A stretch of DNA of 64,000 nucleotides from Streptomyces albofaciens JCM 4342 (GTDB lineage: Bacteria > Actinomycetota > Actinomycetes > Streptomycetales > Streptomycetaceae), in the NCBI RefSeq assembly GCF_008634025.1, contig NZ_PDCM01000001.1:186001-250000 (forward strand). The letters are read 5' to 3'. Each line of letters starts with the position of its first letter. Position 1 is the stretch's first letter. Both the position numbers and the translations under genes were made by a program. Below the pieces are notes generated by a model that had not been told where the DNA came from, did not search any database, and was given only the letters and a program-made list of their open reading frames with translations. Positions 32,339 to 46,138 of this stretch are shown here, one piece after another.

Positions 32339-34273
32339 GTGGCTGACGTACCTGCCGATCTTGCCGCAGTGTGGCCACGTGTACTTGATCACCTCCTGCG
32401 AGCGGAGAGTGACAGCCTCAAGCCGAAGGACCAGGACTGGCTGAAGCGGACACAGCCGCTGGCGCTGGTGGCGGACACCGCCCTGCTGGCCGTGCCCAAC
32501 GAGTTCGCCAAGGGCGTGCTGGAGGGCCGGCTCGCGCCGCTCATCGGTGAGGCGCTGAGCCACCAGTGCGGCCGCCCGATCCGGATCGCGATCACCGTCG
32601 ACGACTCCGCCGAGGAGTCCCAGCCTCAGCAGCCGCTGCCCTCGGCCCCGCCGTCGTCCCCTGTACAGCAGCAGCGGCACCAGCCCCAGCAGCAGCCGGG
32701 GCAGCAGCACGACGCGTACGGCGGCTACGACGGCCGGCAGAGCGACGGCTACGACAACCGGCAGGGTTACGGGCACCAGGACGACGACCTGCCGCACGTG
32801 CGCCCCGCGTATCCGGAATACCAGCAGCAGCACCAGCAGCCCCGGCACGAGCCCGGCGCCTGGCCGCAGCAGCACTCCGGGATGGGCGGCCAGGGGGGCC
32901 CCGGCCCTCGCGAGGACTACGGCTGGCAGCAGCAGCGCCTGGGCGGCTTCCCCGAGCGCGACCCTTACGCGACGCCGCCTCCCGCACACGTACAGCAGCA
33001 GCACTCCCAGCGGTCACAGGGTGACTACCGTTCGTCGGCACCCGAGCACTCCGGTCCGCCGCAGCATCAGCACCCCGAGGGCCACTCGCCCTACGAGCAG
33101 CAGCCGCAGCGCCGTGACCTGGCCGAACACCAGCCGCCCGGGCACATCCAGAACCCCGGTCCGGGCGGGCTGCCCGCGCCCAGCGGCGCGCCAGGCCCGC
33201 TCGCCGCGCAGCCCGCGCCCGCGACCGGTCCCGGTGAGCCGACCGCGCGGCTGAACCCGAAGTACCTCTTCGACACCTTCGTCATCGGCGCTTCCAACCG
33301 CTTCGCGCACGCCGCCGCGGTGGCCGTGGCGGAGGCGCCGGCCAAGGCGTACAACCCGCTGTTCATCTACGGCGAGTCCGGCCTCGGCAAGACGCACCTG
33401 CTGCACGCGATCGGGCACTACGCGCGCAGCCTCTATCCGGGCACCCGGGTGCGGTACGTCAGCTCGGAGGAGTTCACCAACGAGTTCATCAACTCCATCC
33501 GCGACGGCAAGGCGGACGCGTTCCGCAAGCGCTACCGCGACATGGACATCCTGCTCGTCGACGACATCCAGTTCCTGGCGAGCAAGGAGTCGACGCAGGA
33601 GGAGTTCTTCCACACCTTCAACACACTGCACAACGCGAACAAGCAGATCGTGCTGTCCTCGGACCGGCCGCCCAAGCAGCTGGTGACCCTGGAGGACCGG
33701 CTGCGCAACCGCTTCGAGTGGGGTCTGATCACCGACGTCCAGCCGCCCGAGCTGGAGACCCGCATCGCGATCCTGCGCAAGAAGGCCGTGCAGGAGCAGC
33801 TCAACGCGCCGCCGGAGGTGCTGGAGTTCATCGCCTCCCGGATCTCGCGCAACATCCGTGAGCTGGAGGGGGCGCTGATCCGTGTCACCGCCTTCGCGTC
33901 CCTCAACCGCCAGCCGGTGGACCTGGGCCTGACGGAGATCGTCCTCAAGGACCTGATCCCCGGGGGCGAGGACGCGGCGCCCGAGATCACCGCGACCGCC
34001 ATCATGGCCGCGACCGCCGACTACTTCGGGCTGACCGTGGACGATCTGTGCGGATCCTCGCGCAGTCGCGTCCTGGTGACGGCCCGGCAGATCGCGATGT
34101 ACCTGTGCCGTGAGCTGACGGATCTGTCGCTGCCGAAGATCGGCGCGCAGTTCGGCGGGCGCGACCACACGACGGTGATGCACGCCGACCGCAAGATCAG
34201 GGCGCTGATGGCCGAGCGGCGCTCCATCTACAACCAGGTGACGGAGCTGACCAACCGCATCAAGAACGGCTGA
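32339..34273 (+). CDS. dnaA: Chromosomal replication initiator DnaA
   Basis: 644 residues from GTG 32339. Domain I (about 1-85) is [14 protein letters not shown]...[11 protein letters not shown]. Domain II (about 86-305) is exceptionally long and rich in Gln, Pro, His and Gly, as is typical of Streptomyces. The AAA+ domain III has Walker [16 protein letters not shown], Walker [14 protein letters not shown] and the arginine-finger region. Domain IV holds the DnaA signature [52 protein letters not shown] that reads DnaA boxes. It opens oriC, located directly downstream. Candidate promoter and DnaA boxes upstream suggest autocontrol. Confidence 0.98.
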   Translation: MADVPADLAAVWPRVLDHLLRAESDSLKPKDQDWLKRTQPLALVADTALLAVPNEFAKGVLEGRLAPLIGEALSHQCGRPIRIAITVDDSAEESQPQQPLPSAPPSSPVQQQRHQPQQQPGQQHDAYGGYDGRQSDGYDNRQGYGHQDDDLPHVRPAYPEYQQQHQQPRHEPGAWPQQHSGMGGQGGPGPREDYGWQQQRLGGFPERDPYATPPPAHVQQQHSQRSQGDYRSSAPEHSGPPQHQHPEGHSPYEQQPQRRDLAEHQPPGHIQNPGPGGLPAPSGAPGPLAAQPAPATGPGEPTARLNPKYLFDTFVIGASNRFAHAAAVAVAEAPAKAYNPLFIYGESGLGKTHLLHAIGHYARSLYPGTRVRYVSSEEFTNEFINSIRDGKADAFRKRYRDMDILLVDDIQFLASKESTQEEFFHTFNTLHNANKQIVLSSDRPPKQLVTLEDRLRNRFEWGLITDVQPPELETRIAILRKKAVQEQLNAPPEVLEFIASRISRNIRELEGALIRVTAFASLNRQPVDLGLTEIVLKDLIPGGEDAAPEITATAIMAATADYFGLTVDDLCGSSRSRVLVTARQIAMYLCRELTDLSLPKIGAQFGGRDHTTVMHADRKIRALMAERRSIYNQVTELTNRIKNG

Positions 34274-34301
34274 CGCGGCCCAGCGGCCGGCCAGAGCCTC
34301 C

Positions 34302-34338
34302 AGGGCGCCCCGGGACGTACGCACTCCCGGGGCGCCCT
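34302..34338 (+). terminator. Terminator after dnaA
   Basis: 14-bp perfect inverted repeat (AGGGCGCCCCGGGA at 34302-34315, partner 34325-34338), 9-nt loop, 29 bp after the stop codon. It separates dnaA transcription from oriC. Confidence 0.82.
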
Positions 34339-34559
34339 TCGCCGTTCGTACGGCGCGAGTACGGAGAGCCGTCGCCCGTACGGAGGGCTCTCGCCGTACG
34401 AAGGGGGCGCCGACCGCCCGCCGAGGTGCCCGCAGACCGCCGTACGCCCGCCACGAACCCGCCTCCGGCTCGCCCCCGACCGTCCAAAATCCCGCCGGAG
34501 CGGCGTTCCGACCGGGCCCGGACAGCGCTTCGCACCCGCCCACCGCCGTCCCGACCCTG
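34339..34559. other. Spacer between dnaA terminator and oriC boxes
   Basis: No gene. It contains several CGTACGG-type words (34347-34400) and a 7-bp hairpin (34364-34370 with 34386-34392). No DnaA box stands out here. The stretch 35171-35317 after oriC likewise holds no gene and must carry the dnaN promoter. Confidence 0.5.
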
Positions 34560-35170
34560 TGGAAGGTCCCCGCCTCTGTTCGATTTCGCGTCAGGTCACG
34601 GCCGTGCTCCACAGATTGGCCAAGAATCTTCCGTCCACACGCTGGGGACTGGGAAGTTATCCCTGTGAAGTCCACAGGACAGTGGGGTGCTGGGGTATCA
34701 GCGCAGGTCAGCGGCGTGTGGATTTGTGGCTAACACTCATCCACAGGGTGTGGACAGAAGATCGCTCCACAGTGGGCGGGTCGCGTTGTCCACTGGCCGC
34801 CCACAGGCGACCCGCCCTTGTCCCCAAGTTCTCCACACCCCTGTCCACTGTTCGGCAAGGTGACACCCGGGCTCACCGGGGCGAGTGAAAGGCATCACAC
34901 CAAGGTGCCGGATTGGGCTGTGGGGAACCTGGGTAAAGCTGGGGACAGGACTGGGGAGAAGTAGGGGTCCCCTGTGCATCGGGTGTGCATGAAGGACGCC
35001 GGTCCACAGAAGAGGCCGGTTGTCCACGGCTGCCGCCCACAGGACCGGTGGACAAAAAAACCGTGTTGACCTGCGCAGACGCAGTTGTCCACGGTTTCCA
35101 CAAGCCCTACTACTACGACCACGGATAGCTACCTGGGAACTCGTTTCGAATCGGGTGCTGTGCACAACTT
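34560..35170. other. oriC: Chromosomal replication origin oriC
   Basis: Non-coding stretch between dnaA and dnaN with about sixteen DnaA boxes in both orientations. Boxes with one mismatch to TTGTCCACA or TTATCCACA: 34737-34745, 34749-34757 (rev), 34786-34794, 34829-34837, 35020-35028, 35047-35055 (rev), 35085-35093 and 35159-35167 (rev). Boxes with two mismatches: 34605-34613, 34631-34639, 34668-34676, 34718-34726 (rev), 34841-34849, 34919-34927 (rev), 35000-35008 and 35094-35102. A short A-run at 35053-35060 is the only AT-rich tract. Position and box density fit the known Streptomyces oriC. Confidence 0.93.
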
Positions 35171-35317
35171 GGGGATCGGTCGTCCGGCGCCTCTCGATCC
35201 GACTTGACCCCGAGCAGCAACGGCTGTCGGTGACGTACGTCAGACTGGTCTCCGGCGACCCAGCCGACGAAGAAGGCCAGCAGGGCGTAAGCCAGCAACA
35301 GCAGGAGGCGGTTTCCG

Positions 35318-36448
35318 GTGAAGATCCGGGTGGAGCGCGATGTACTCGCGGAGGCAGTGGCCTGGGCGGCCAAGAGCCTCCCGGCCCGTCCGCCGGTGCC
35401 CGTCCTCGCGGGCCTGCTGCTGAAGGCGGAGGAGGGCAGCCTGAGCCTCTCCGGCTTCGACTACGAGGTCTCCGCGCGCGTGTCCGTGGAAGCGGAGGTG
35501 GAGGAAGAGGGGACCGTCCTGGTCTCCGGCCGCCTGCTGGCCGACATCTGCCGCGCGCTTCCCAACCGCCCGGTGGAGATTTCCACCGACGGTGTACGGG
35601 TCACCGTCGTCTGCGGCTCCTCCCGCTTCACCCTCCACACCCTTCCTGTGGAGGAGTACCCGGCCCTGCCGCAGATGCCGACCGCCACCGGCACCGTGCC
35701 CGGTGAGGTCTTCGCCGCGGCCGCCGCCCAGGTCGCCATCGCCGCCGGCCGCGACGACACCCTCCCGGTGCTCACCGGCGTACGGATCGAGATCGAGGGC
35801 GACACCGTCACCCTGGCCTCCACCGACCGCTACCGCTTCGCCGTGCGCGAGTTCCTGTGGAAGCCGGAGAGCCCGGACGCCTCCGCGGTGGCGCTGGTGC
35901 CCGCCAAGACGCTGCTGGACACCGCCAAGTCCCTCAGCAGCGGCGACAGCGTGACCCTGGCGCTGTCCGGCTCGGGCGCCGGTGAGGGCCTGATCGGTTT
36001 CGAGGGCGCGGGCCGCCGCACGACCACGCGGCTGCTGGAGGGCGACCTCCCCAAGTACCGCACGCTCTTCCCCACCGAGTTCAACTCGGTCGCCGTGATC
36101 GAGACCGCCCCGTTCGTCGAGGCCGTCAAGCGTGTGGCGCTGGTGGCCGAGCGGAACACCCCGGTGCGCCTGAGCTTCGAGCAGGGCGTGCTGGTCCTGG
36201 AGGCCGGCTCCAGCGACGACGCACAGGCTGTGGAGCGGGTGGACGCGGACCTGGAGGGCGACGACATCTCCATCGCCTTCAACCCGGGCTTCCTCCTGGA
36301 GGGCCTGTCGGCGATCGACTCCCCGGTGGCCCAGCTGTCCTTCACGACCTCCACGAAGCCGGCGCTCCTCAGCGGCCGCCCGGCCAAGGACGCCGAGGCG
36401 GACGAGGCGTACAAGTACCTGATCATGCCGGTGCGCCTGTCCGGCTGA
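35318..36448 (+). CDS. dnaN: DNA polymerase III beta subunit (sliding clamp)
   Basis: 376 residues, ATG start (MKIRVERDVLAEAVAWAAKSLPARPPVPVLAGLLL). Three clamp-fold repeats are present; GVRIEIEGDTVTLASTDRYRFAVRE in the second and the C-terminal YKYLIMPVRLSG are family signatures. The clamp tethers polymerase III to DNA. Downstream of oriC and co-oriented with replication. A terminator lies 61 bp after the stop. Confidence 0.98.
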   Translation: MKIRVERDVLAEAVAWAAKSLPARPPVPVLAGLLLKAEEGSLSLSGFDYEVSARVSVEAEVEEEGTVLVSGRLLADICRALPNRPVEISTDGVRVTVVCGSSRFTLHTLPVEEYPALPQMPTATGTVPGEVFAAAAAQVAIAAGRDDTLPVLTGVRIEIEGDTVTLASTDRYRFAVREFLWKPESPDASAVALVPAKTLLDTAKSLSSGDSVTLALSGSGAGEGLIGFEGAGRRTTTRLLEGDLPKYRTLFPTEFNSVAVIETAPFVEAVKRVALVAERNTPVRLSFEQGVLVLEAGSSDDAQAVERVDADLEGDDISIAFNPGFLLEGLSAIDSPVAQLSFTTSTKPALLSGRPAKDAEADEAYKYLIMPVRLSG

Positions 36449-36508
36449 TCCCCACAGGCTGTGGACGGCCGCCGCGGATCCCGCCGCGGTCGGCCGTCCG
36501 GAAGCTTC

Positions 36509-36547
36509 CCGCCCCTGACGCGTGCCGTCGGCCCGTGTCAGGGGCGG
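36509..36547 (+). terminator. Terminator after dnaN
   Basis: 11-bp inverted repeat (CCGCCCCTGAC 36509-36519, GTCAGGGGCGG 36537-36547), 17-nt loop. Confidence 0.7.
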
Positions 36548-36856
36548 AGCTGTTTGCCGTACGTACCGGCCACACCTACCGGCCGTACGCATCGGACCGG
36601 CCGTACCGGGCCGCGGCGCGGGCACCCGTACGGGCGAGCGAGCCGGTACGGGTGGTTACGGGGCGCGACGGAGCGGCTGGTGCGCCCCCGGTCCCCGGCG
36701 ACGGCTTCGGTGCCGGAACCGCGGGGCCGAAGCCGTTCCGGCGCCACCGGGCGAGGCTTGGCAGGGGCCTTCCCTGTGGCCCCGTGCACCGGGAAGAACG
36801 CGCTCGGCAACGAAAACCTGCACGTCCCGGGCCCGGCGCGGGCCACCCGCCGCCGG

Positions 36857-36865
36857 TTGTCCACA
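36857..36865 (+). promoter_or_regulatory. Perfect DnaA box upstream of gnd
   Basis: Exact TTGTCCACA, 91 bp before the gnd start codon and outside the oriC box array. Confidence 0.65.
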
Positions 36866-36956
36866 GCTGTGGGGGCCGCGCCGCCGCGTCGTGGCTTCGC
36901 GCGTAAACTCGACGCGTAGGTCGGGGATGTGCCGTAACGCAACGTAAGGGGTACTG

Positions 36957-37838
36957 ATGGAGCTCGGTCTCGTCGGTCTCGGCAAGATGGGCGGCAACAT
37001 GCGCGAGCGCATCCGCCGCGCAGGCCACACCGTCATCGGATACGACCGCAATCCGGACCTGGCTGACGTCCACAGCCTCAAGGAGCTGGTGGACGGTCTC
37101 AAGGGGCCGCGTGTGGTGTGGGTCATGGTGCCCGCCGGCGCCGCCACCCAGTCCACCATCGACGAGCTGGGCGAGCTGCTGTCCCCCGGCGACGTGGTGG
37201 TCGACGGCGGCAACTCCCGCTGGACCGACGACGAGAAGCACGCCGAGGAGCTGCGCGCCAAGGGCATCGGCTTCGTCGACTGCGGCGTCTCGGGCGGCGT
37301 CTGGGGCCTGGAGAACGGCTACGCGCTGATGTACGGCGGCTCCTCGGAGGACGTCGCCAAGGTGCAGCCGGTCTTCGACGCGCTCAAGCCGGAGGGCGAG
37401 TTCGGCTCGGTGCACGCCGGCAAGGTCGGCGCGGGCCACTTCGCCAAGATGGTCCACAACGGCATCGAGTACGCCATGATGCAGGCCTACGCCGAGGGCT
37501 GGGAGCTGCTGGAGGCGGTCGACTCGGTCACCGACGTGCGCGAGGTCTTCCGTTCCTGGCAGCAGGGCACGGTCATCCGTTCCTGGCTGCTGGACCTGGC
37601 GGTCAACGCGCTGGACGACGACGAGCACCTGGAGAAGCTGCGGGGCTACGCCGCCGACTCCGGCGAGGGCCGCTGGACCGTCGAGGCCGCGATCGACAAC
37701 GCCGTGCCGCTGCCCGCGATCACGGCGTCGCTCTTCGCGCGCTTCGCCTCGCGCCAGGAGGACTCGCCGCAGATGAAGATGATCGCGGCGCTGCGGAACC
37801 AGTTCGGCGGCCACGCGGTCGAGAACGTGAAGAAGTAA
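36957..37838 (+). CDS. gnd: 6-phosphogluconate dehydrogenase, short (YqeC/GndA-like) type
   Basis: 293 residues from ATG 36957. [32 protein letters not shown] is the Rossmann NAD(P) site. [48 protein letters not shown] and the [22 protein letters not shown] catalytic helix (Lys, His, Asn) are diagnostic of decarboxylating 6-phosphogluconate dehydrogenases of the short class (about 300 residues, against 470 in the long one). It converts 6-phosphogluconate to ribulose-5-phosphate. Its place between dnaN and recF is a regular feature of actinobacterial origins. Confidence 0.94.
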   Translation: MELGLVGLGKMGGNMRERIRRAGHTVIGYDRNPDLADVHSLKELVDGLKGPRVVWVMVPAGAATQSTIDELGELLSPGDVVVDGGNSRWTDDEKHAEELRAKGIGFVDCGVSGGVWGLENGYALMYGGSSEDVAKVQPVFDALKPEGEFGSVHAGKVGAGHFAKMVHNGIEYAMMQAYAEGWELLEAVDSVTDVREVFRSWQQGTVIRSWLLDLAVNALDDDEHLEKLRGYAADSGEGRWTVEAAIDNAVPLPAITASLFARFASRQEDSPQMKMIAALRNQFGGHAVENVKK

Positions 37839-37893
37839 GCAACCCAACAAGTCCGGCAGAGAAGTCCGGTGCCGGGGGAGGTCGGCGCGCCCT

Positions 37894-39030
37894 ATGCATG
37901 TATCGCATCTCTCGCTCGCCGACTTCCGCTCGTACGCCCGGGTCGAGGTCCCGCTCGACCCGGGCGTCACCGCGTTCGTGGGCCCCAACGGGCAGGGCAA
38001 GACCAACCTCGTCGAGGCGGTGGGCTATCTGGCCACCCTCGGCAGCCACCGGGTCTCCTCCGACGCCCCGCTGGTGCGGATGGGCGCCGAGCGGGCCATC
38101 GTGCGGGCCGCGGTCGTCCAGGGCGAGCGGCAGCAGCTGGTGGAGCTGGAGCTGAACCCCGGCAAGGCCAACCGGGCCCGTATCAACAGATCGTCGCAGG
38201 TCAAACCGCGTGACGTGCTGGGGATCGTACGGACGGTGCTGTTCGCGCCGGAGGACTTGGCGCTGGTCAAGGGCGATCCGGGCGAGCGCCGCCGATTCCT
38301 GGACGAGCTGATCACCGCCCGGTCGCCGCGGATGGCGGGCGTGCGCTCGGACTACGACCGGGTGCTCAAGCAGCGCAACACGCTCCTGAAGAGCGCGGCG
38401 CTGGCCCGGCGGCACGGCGGTCGTCAGATGGATCTGTCCACCTTGGACGTCTGGGACCAGCATCTGGCCCGGGTCGGCGCGGAGCTGCTCGCCCAGCGAC
38501 TGGATCTGATCACCGCGCTCCAGCCGCTGGCCGACAAGGCGTACGAGCAGCTGGCGCCCGGCGGCGGCCCGCTGGCGATGGAGTACCGCGGCTCGGCGGG
38601 CGAGGGCCTGGCCGGTGCCTCGACGCGCGAGGACCTGTACGGGCTGCTGACCGAGGCGCTCGGCGCGGCCCGTAAGAACGAGATCGAGCGTGGGGTGACG
38701 CTGGTCGGCCCGCACCGCGACGACCTGCTGCTCAAGCTGGGCCGGCTGCCCGCCAAGGGGTACGCGAGCCACGGCGAGTCCTGGTCGTACGCGCTCGCGC
38801 TGCGGCTGGCCTCGTACGACCTGCTGCGCGGTGAGGGCAACGAGCCGGTGCTGGTGCTCGACGACGTCTTCGCGGAGCTGGACACCCGGCGGCGGGAGCG
38901 GCTGGCGGAACTGGTGGCGCCCGGCGAGCAGGTGCTGGTGACCGCGGCGGTGGACGACGATGTGCCGGGCGTGCTGACCGGGGCCCGGTTCGCGGTGTCC
39001 GAGGGCGTGGCGGAGAAGGTCACGCCGTGA
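37894..39030 (+). CDS. recF: DNA replication and repair protein RecF
   Basis: 378 residues ([49 protein letters not shown]). Walker A is GPNGQGKTN. The RecF signature block [24 protein letters not shown] and the C-terminal ABC-type signature and Walker B ([22 protein letters not shown]) are present. It is an SMC/ABC-like ATPase that with RecOR loads RecA at gaps. 55 bp downstream of gnd, 19 bp before the DUF721 gene. Confidence 0.97.
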   Translation: MHVSHLSLADFRSYARVEVPLDPGVTAFVGPNGQGKTNLVEAVGYLATLGSHRVSSDAPLVRMGAERAIVRAAVVQGERQQLVELELNPGKANRARINRSSQVKPRDVLGIVRTVLFAPEDLALVKGDPGERRRFLDELITARSPRMAGVRSDYDRVLKQRNTLLKSAALARRHGGRQMDLSTLDVWDQHLARVGAELLAQRLDLITALQPLADKAYEQLAPGGGPLAMEYRGSAGEGLAGASTREDLYGLLTEALGAARKNEIERGVTLVGPHRDDLLLKLGRLPAKGYASHGESWSYALALRLASYDLLRGEGNEPVLVLDDVFAELDTRRRERLAELVAPGEQVLVTAAVDDDVPGVLTGARFAVSEGVAEKVTP

Positions 39031-39049
39031 GCGGGCGACGGAGCAGGTG

Positions 39050-39625
39050 ATGAACGGCGAGCGACCGGACCGTCCCTCCGAGGAGCCCCCGGAGCGGCCG
39101 CCCGGCGCCGACCAGCCCAAGCCCCCCGAGCTGTCCGGGATCGATCTGGCCCGGCAGGCGCTGGTCGCCGCCAAGGAGCAGGCGCGGGCGCGGGGCGCCG
39201 CCGCGCAGCAGAAGAAGCAGGCGCGCCGCGGCGGCCTGCGGTCCGGCGCGCGCGCCGACGGGCGCGATCCGCTGCCGCTGAGCGCGGCGATCAACCGGCT
39301 GATCACGGAGCGCGGCTGGGAGACCCCGGCCGCGGTCGGCGGCGTGATGGGGCGCTGGCCGCAGCTGGTCGGTCCGGAGGTGGCGCAGCACTGCGAGCCG
39401 CAGCGGTACGACGAGGAAGCGCGCGTGCTGACGGTGCAGTGCGACTCGACGGTGTGGGCGACGCAGTTGCGGCTGCTGGCGCCGCAGCTGGTGGCCCGGC
39501 TGAACCAGGACCTGGGCCAGGGCACGGTGAAGCTGATCAAGGTGTTCGGGCCGGGCGGTCCGGCGCGGCGGTACGGGCCGCTGCGGGCGCCCGGGAGCAA
39601 GGGCCCGGGTGACACGTACGGCTGA
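39050..39625 (+). CDS. DUF721 protein (DciA-like)
   Basis: 191 residues from ATG 39050 (GGAGCAGG upstream; a GTG lies one codon before). The N-terminal 80 residues are Pro- then Ala/Lys/Arg-rich. The C-terminal domain (about 85-175) has the DUF721 pattern: INRLITERGWETPAAVGGVMGRWPQLVGPEVAQHCEPQRYDEEARVLTVQCDSTVWATQLRLLAPQLVARLN. DUF721 includes DciA, the ancestral replicative-helicase operator in bacteria lacking DnaC/DnaI. Position between recF and gyrB supports a replication role. The helicase-loading function is inferred from family knowledge. Confidence 0.88.
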   Translation: MNGERPDRPSEEPPERPPGADQPKPPELSGIDLARQALVAAKEQARARGAAAQQKKQARRGGLRSGARADGRDPLPLSAAINRLITERGWETPAAVGGVMGRWPQLVGPEVAQHCEPQRYDEEARVLTVQCDSTVWATQLRLLAPQLVARLNQDLGQGTVKLIKVFGPGGPARRYGPLRAPGSKGPGDTYG

Positions 39626-39821
39626 GGTGTACGGGTGGGGCGGGTGAGACTCCGCTCACGGTAGCCGGAGGTTGACAGCCCGAAGCGCTGAACGCCCTCC
39701 TCAGCGTCCTGAGGGCCCGTCGCAGATATGGGGAGTCGGCCAACGGCACTTCAGGGCGGCACATGACGACTCAGGCGCCCGCAAACCCCCATTAGTGTCG
39801 GCGCTACCGGTAGACTGGTAG

Positions 39822-41942
<2,121 letters not shown>

Positions 41943-42013
41943 GCCCTGTCGGCCCTCCCCCGCCCGCCGGCGGGGACCGCAGCAGCCGCAGCTCGAAAGG
42001 ACTTTGAACAGCA

Positions 42014-44638
<2,625 letters not shown>

Positions 44639-44653
44639 CGCGAGGAGTAGGTC

Positions 44654-45373
44654 GTGAGTGGAGCCACGGGCGCTGCGGCGGGTGGGTCGGGGAAACGGAA
44701 GAATTCCCGGCCGGGACCCGCGACCGTGACGAAGGACAGCGCCCGTGGCTCCGCCACGTCCGGCGGCACCTCGTCCGAGGACTCCTACCAGGGGGGAACC
44801 GTGACCGACACGCGTCAGCCGTATCCACAGAAGCCGCACTCCGGATCCCAGCCGCAGCCGCCCGCACAGGGGCAGGCCTCCGGGGCCCAGGGCGGCGGGC
44901 AGCCGTATCAGCCGCCCCAGGCGTACCGCTCGGGTGCGGGGCAGGGCGCGGGGGCGCAGCAGGGGGTGCGTGTGCCGCGTACGGGCGCGCGTACGACCCC
45001 GCGTACGCGCAAGGCTCGGCTGCGGGTCGCCAGGGCCGACCCGTGGTCGGTGATGAAGGTCAGCTTCCTGCTGTCCATCGCGCTCGGCATCTGCACGATC
45101 GTGGCGGTCGCGGTGCTGTGGATGGTGATGGACGCGATGGGGGTGTTCACCACCGTCGGCGGCACGATCAGCGAGGCGACGGGTTCGGGTGACGGCGGCG
45201 GCTTCGACCTCCAGACGTTCCTGTCGCTGCCGCGGGTGCTGCTGTTCACGGCGGTCATCGCGGTGATCGACGTCGTGCTCGCCACGGCGCTGGCCACGCT
45301 CGGGGCCTTCATCTACAACATCTCGGCCGGGTTCGTGGGCGGTGTGGAGCTGACCCTCGCCGAGGACGAGTGA
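44654..45373 (+). CDS. DUF3566 transmembrane protein
   Basis: 239 residues from GTG 44654, 15 bp after gyrA. The first ~120 residues are disordered (Gly, Gln, Pro, Ser, Lys). The DUF3566 domain begins at RKARLRVARADPWSVMKVSFLLSIALGICTIVAVAVLWMVMDAMGVFTTVGGTI. It contains two hydrophobic spans (about 135-160 and 195-225, the second ending SAGFVGGVELTLAED). A homologue sits right after gyrA in mycobacteria. Function unknown; likely co-transcribed with gyrA. Confidence 0.9.
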   Translation: MSGATGAAAGGSGKRKNSRPGPATVTKDSARGSATSGGTSSEDSYQGGTVTDTRQPYPQKPHSGSQPQPPAQGQASGAQGGGQPYQPPQAYRSGAGQGAGAQQGVRVPRTGARTTPRTRKARLRVARADPWSVMKVSFLLSIALGICTIVAVAVLWMVMDAMGVFTTVGGTISEATGSGDGGGFDLQTFLSLPRVLLFTAVIAVIDVVLATALATLGAFIYNISAGFVGGVELTLAEDE

Positions 45374-45387
45374 CGGCCGAGGCCGTC

Positions 45388-45418
45388 CCGGAGGGGGCCG
45401 CGCTGCGGCCCCGTCCGG
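45388..45418 (+). terminator. Terminator after the DUF3566 gene
   Basis: 8-bp core (GGGGCCGC 45394-45401, GCGGCCCC 45405-45412) with a 3-nt loop, extended by CCGGA/TCCGG flanks after one mismatch. Confidence 0.7.
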
Positions 45419-45448
45419 GGGCGTTCCCCGGGCCCGGGGGACACGATT

Positions 45449-45477
45449 TTGGGAACGCCTCTGAAGTGCGCTAATCT
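45449..45477 (+). promoter_or_regulatory. Candidate tRNA-Ile promoter
   Basis: TTGGGA (45449-45454), 17-bp spacer, TAATCT (45472-45477), 13 bp before the mature tRNA. An AT-richer island in GC-rich DNA. Moderate match to consensus. Confidence 0.45.
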
Positions 45478-45490
45478 TTCGGTGCAGCGC

Positions 45491-45567
45491 GGGGCTATAG
45501 CTCAGACGGTTAGAGCGCTTCCCTGATAAGGAAGAGGCCACAGGTTCAAGTCCTGTTAGCCCCACCA
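45491..45567 (+). tRNA. ileT: tRNA-Ile (GAT anticodon)
   Basis: Cloverleaf: acceptor GGGGCTA (45491-45497) pairs with TAGCCCC (45557-45563), D-loop AGCTCAG...GGTTAGAGC, anticodon GAT at 45525-45527, T-loop GGTTCAAGTCC. The discriminator A is at 45564 and CCA is encoded (45565-45567). Confidence 0.97.
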
Positions 45568-45572
45568 GCGCG

Positions 45573-45604
45573 AAGAGGTCCCACCGGAGACGGTGGGACC
45601 TCTT
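45573..45604 (+). terminator. Terminator after tRNA-Ile
   Basis: 14-bp perfect inverted repeat (AAGAGGTCCCACCG 45573-45586, partner 45591-45604), loop GAGA. Confidence 0.85.
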
Positions 45605-45797
45605 TCGCGTTCGGGCGTGGATGCGGCTCGGAGCGCTCCGGAACGTTTCGTTCCGGTCGGCGGTGGCGCGGCGCCTCCCGGGCGCGGCCGGCGGGCCGCC
45701 GCGCATCGGTCCGGCCCTAGGTCACCGAACGGTATCGACCGGTGTGTATCATCGGCCCCCAGAGGTCCCCTACGTCAACGAAAGACGAGGTCGCGCG

Positions 45798-45932
45798 GTG
45801 AAGAAGCTTCTCCTGGTCGCACTGGCCGCCATCGGCGGGCTCCTCGTGTACCGCCAGATCCAGGCGGATCGCGCCGAGCAGGATCTGTGGACGGAGGCGA
45901 CCGACTCCGTGCCCGCAGGTTCGGGTGTGTGA
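45798..45932 (+). CDS. DLW-39 family small membrane protein
   Basis: 44 residues from GTG 45798 (ACGAGG about 9 nt upstream): MKKLLLVALAAIGGLLVYRQ, one transmembrane or signal-anchor helix, then QADRAEQDLWTEATDSV containing the DLW motif that names this actinobacterial family. The frame is open upstream to 45621, but those residues are Arg-rich shadow. Function unknown; it regularly sits between the gyrA region and ppiA in actinomycetes. Confidence 0.85.
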   Translation: MKKLLLVALAAIGGLLVYRQIQADRAEQDLWTEATDSVPAGSGV

Positions 45933-45964
45933 GACGACGCAGCAGTTCGTCATCCAACGTACGT

Positions 45965-45995
45965 ACCCCGGCCACCGCGCGACGGTGACCGGGGT
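45965..45995 (+). terminator. Terminator after the DLW-39 gene
   Basis: 12-bp inverted repeat with one mismatch (ACCCCGGCCACC 45965-45976, GGTGACCGGGGT 45984-45995), 7-nt loop. Confidence 0.7.
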
Positions 45996-46138
45996 CTCGT
46001 GCGTCCGGGGGCGGGACGGCGCGCGGCGGGGGCGTGCGGGGCGGGGAGCGCCGTACGTCACGCGGGGCGCGGCCGTGCCGACGGGTTTGCCATAGCACAT
46101 AAGTAGCTTGCAAAAGCAAATGTGGTGAGGGGTGGCTC

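Larger units (their letters stand above)
36449..36956. other. dnaN-gnd intergenic region
   Basis: 508 bp without a convincing gene. It holds the dnaN terminator, a set of CCGGCCGTAC-like words at 36555-36665, and one perfect DnaA box (listed separately). Several overlapping open frames here are Arg/Gly/Pro-rich in every frame and look non-coding. Confidence 0.65.

Noticed and set aside
36461..36947. Overlapping frames in the dnaN-gnd gap
   Set aside because: Products are Arg/Gly/Pro-rich in all frames, without ribosome sites, and run across the terminator and DnaA box.
39672..39677. TTGACA upstream of gyrB as a -35 box
   Set aside because: No acceptable -10 lies 16-19 bp downstream; the gyrB promoter could not be placed.
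46108..46119. TTGCAAAAGCAA-type palindrome upstream of the PPC-domain gene as an operator
   Set aside because: Arms are only 4 bp and the AT-rich patch is adequately explained as a promoter; no regulator family could be named.
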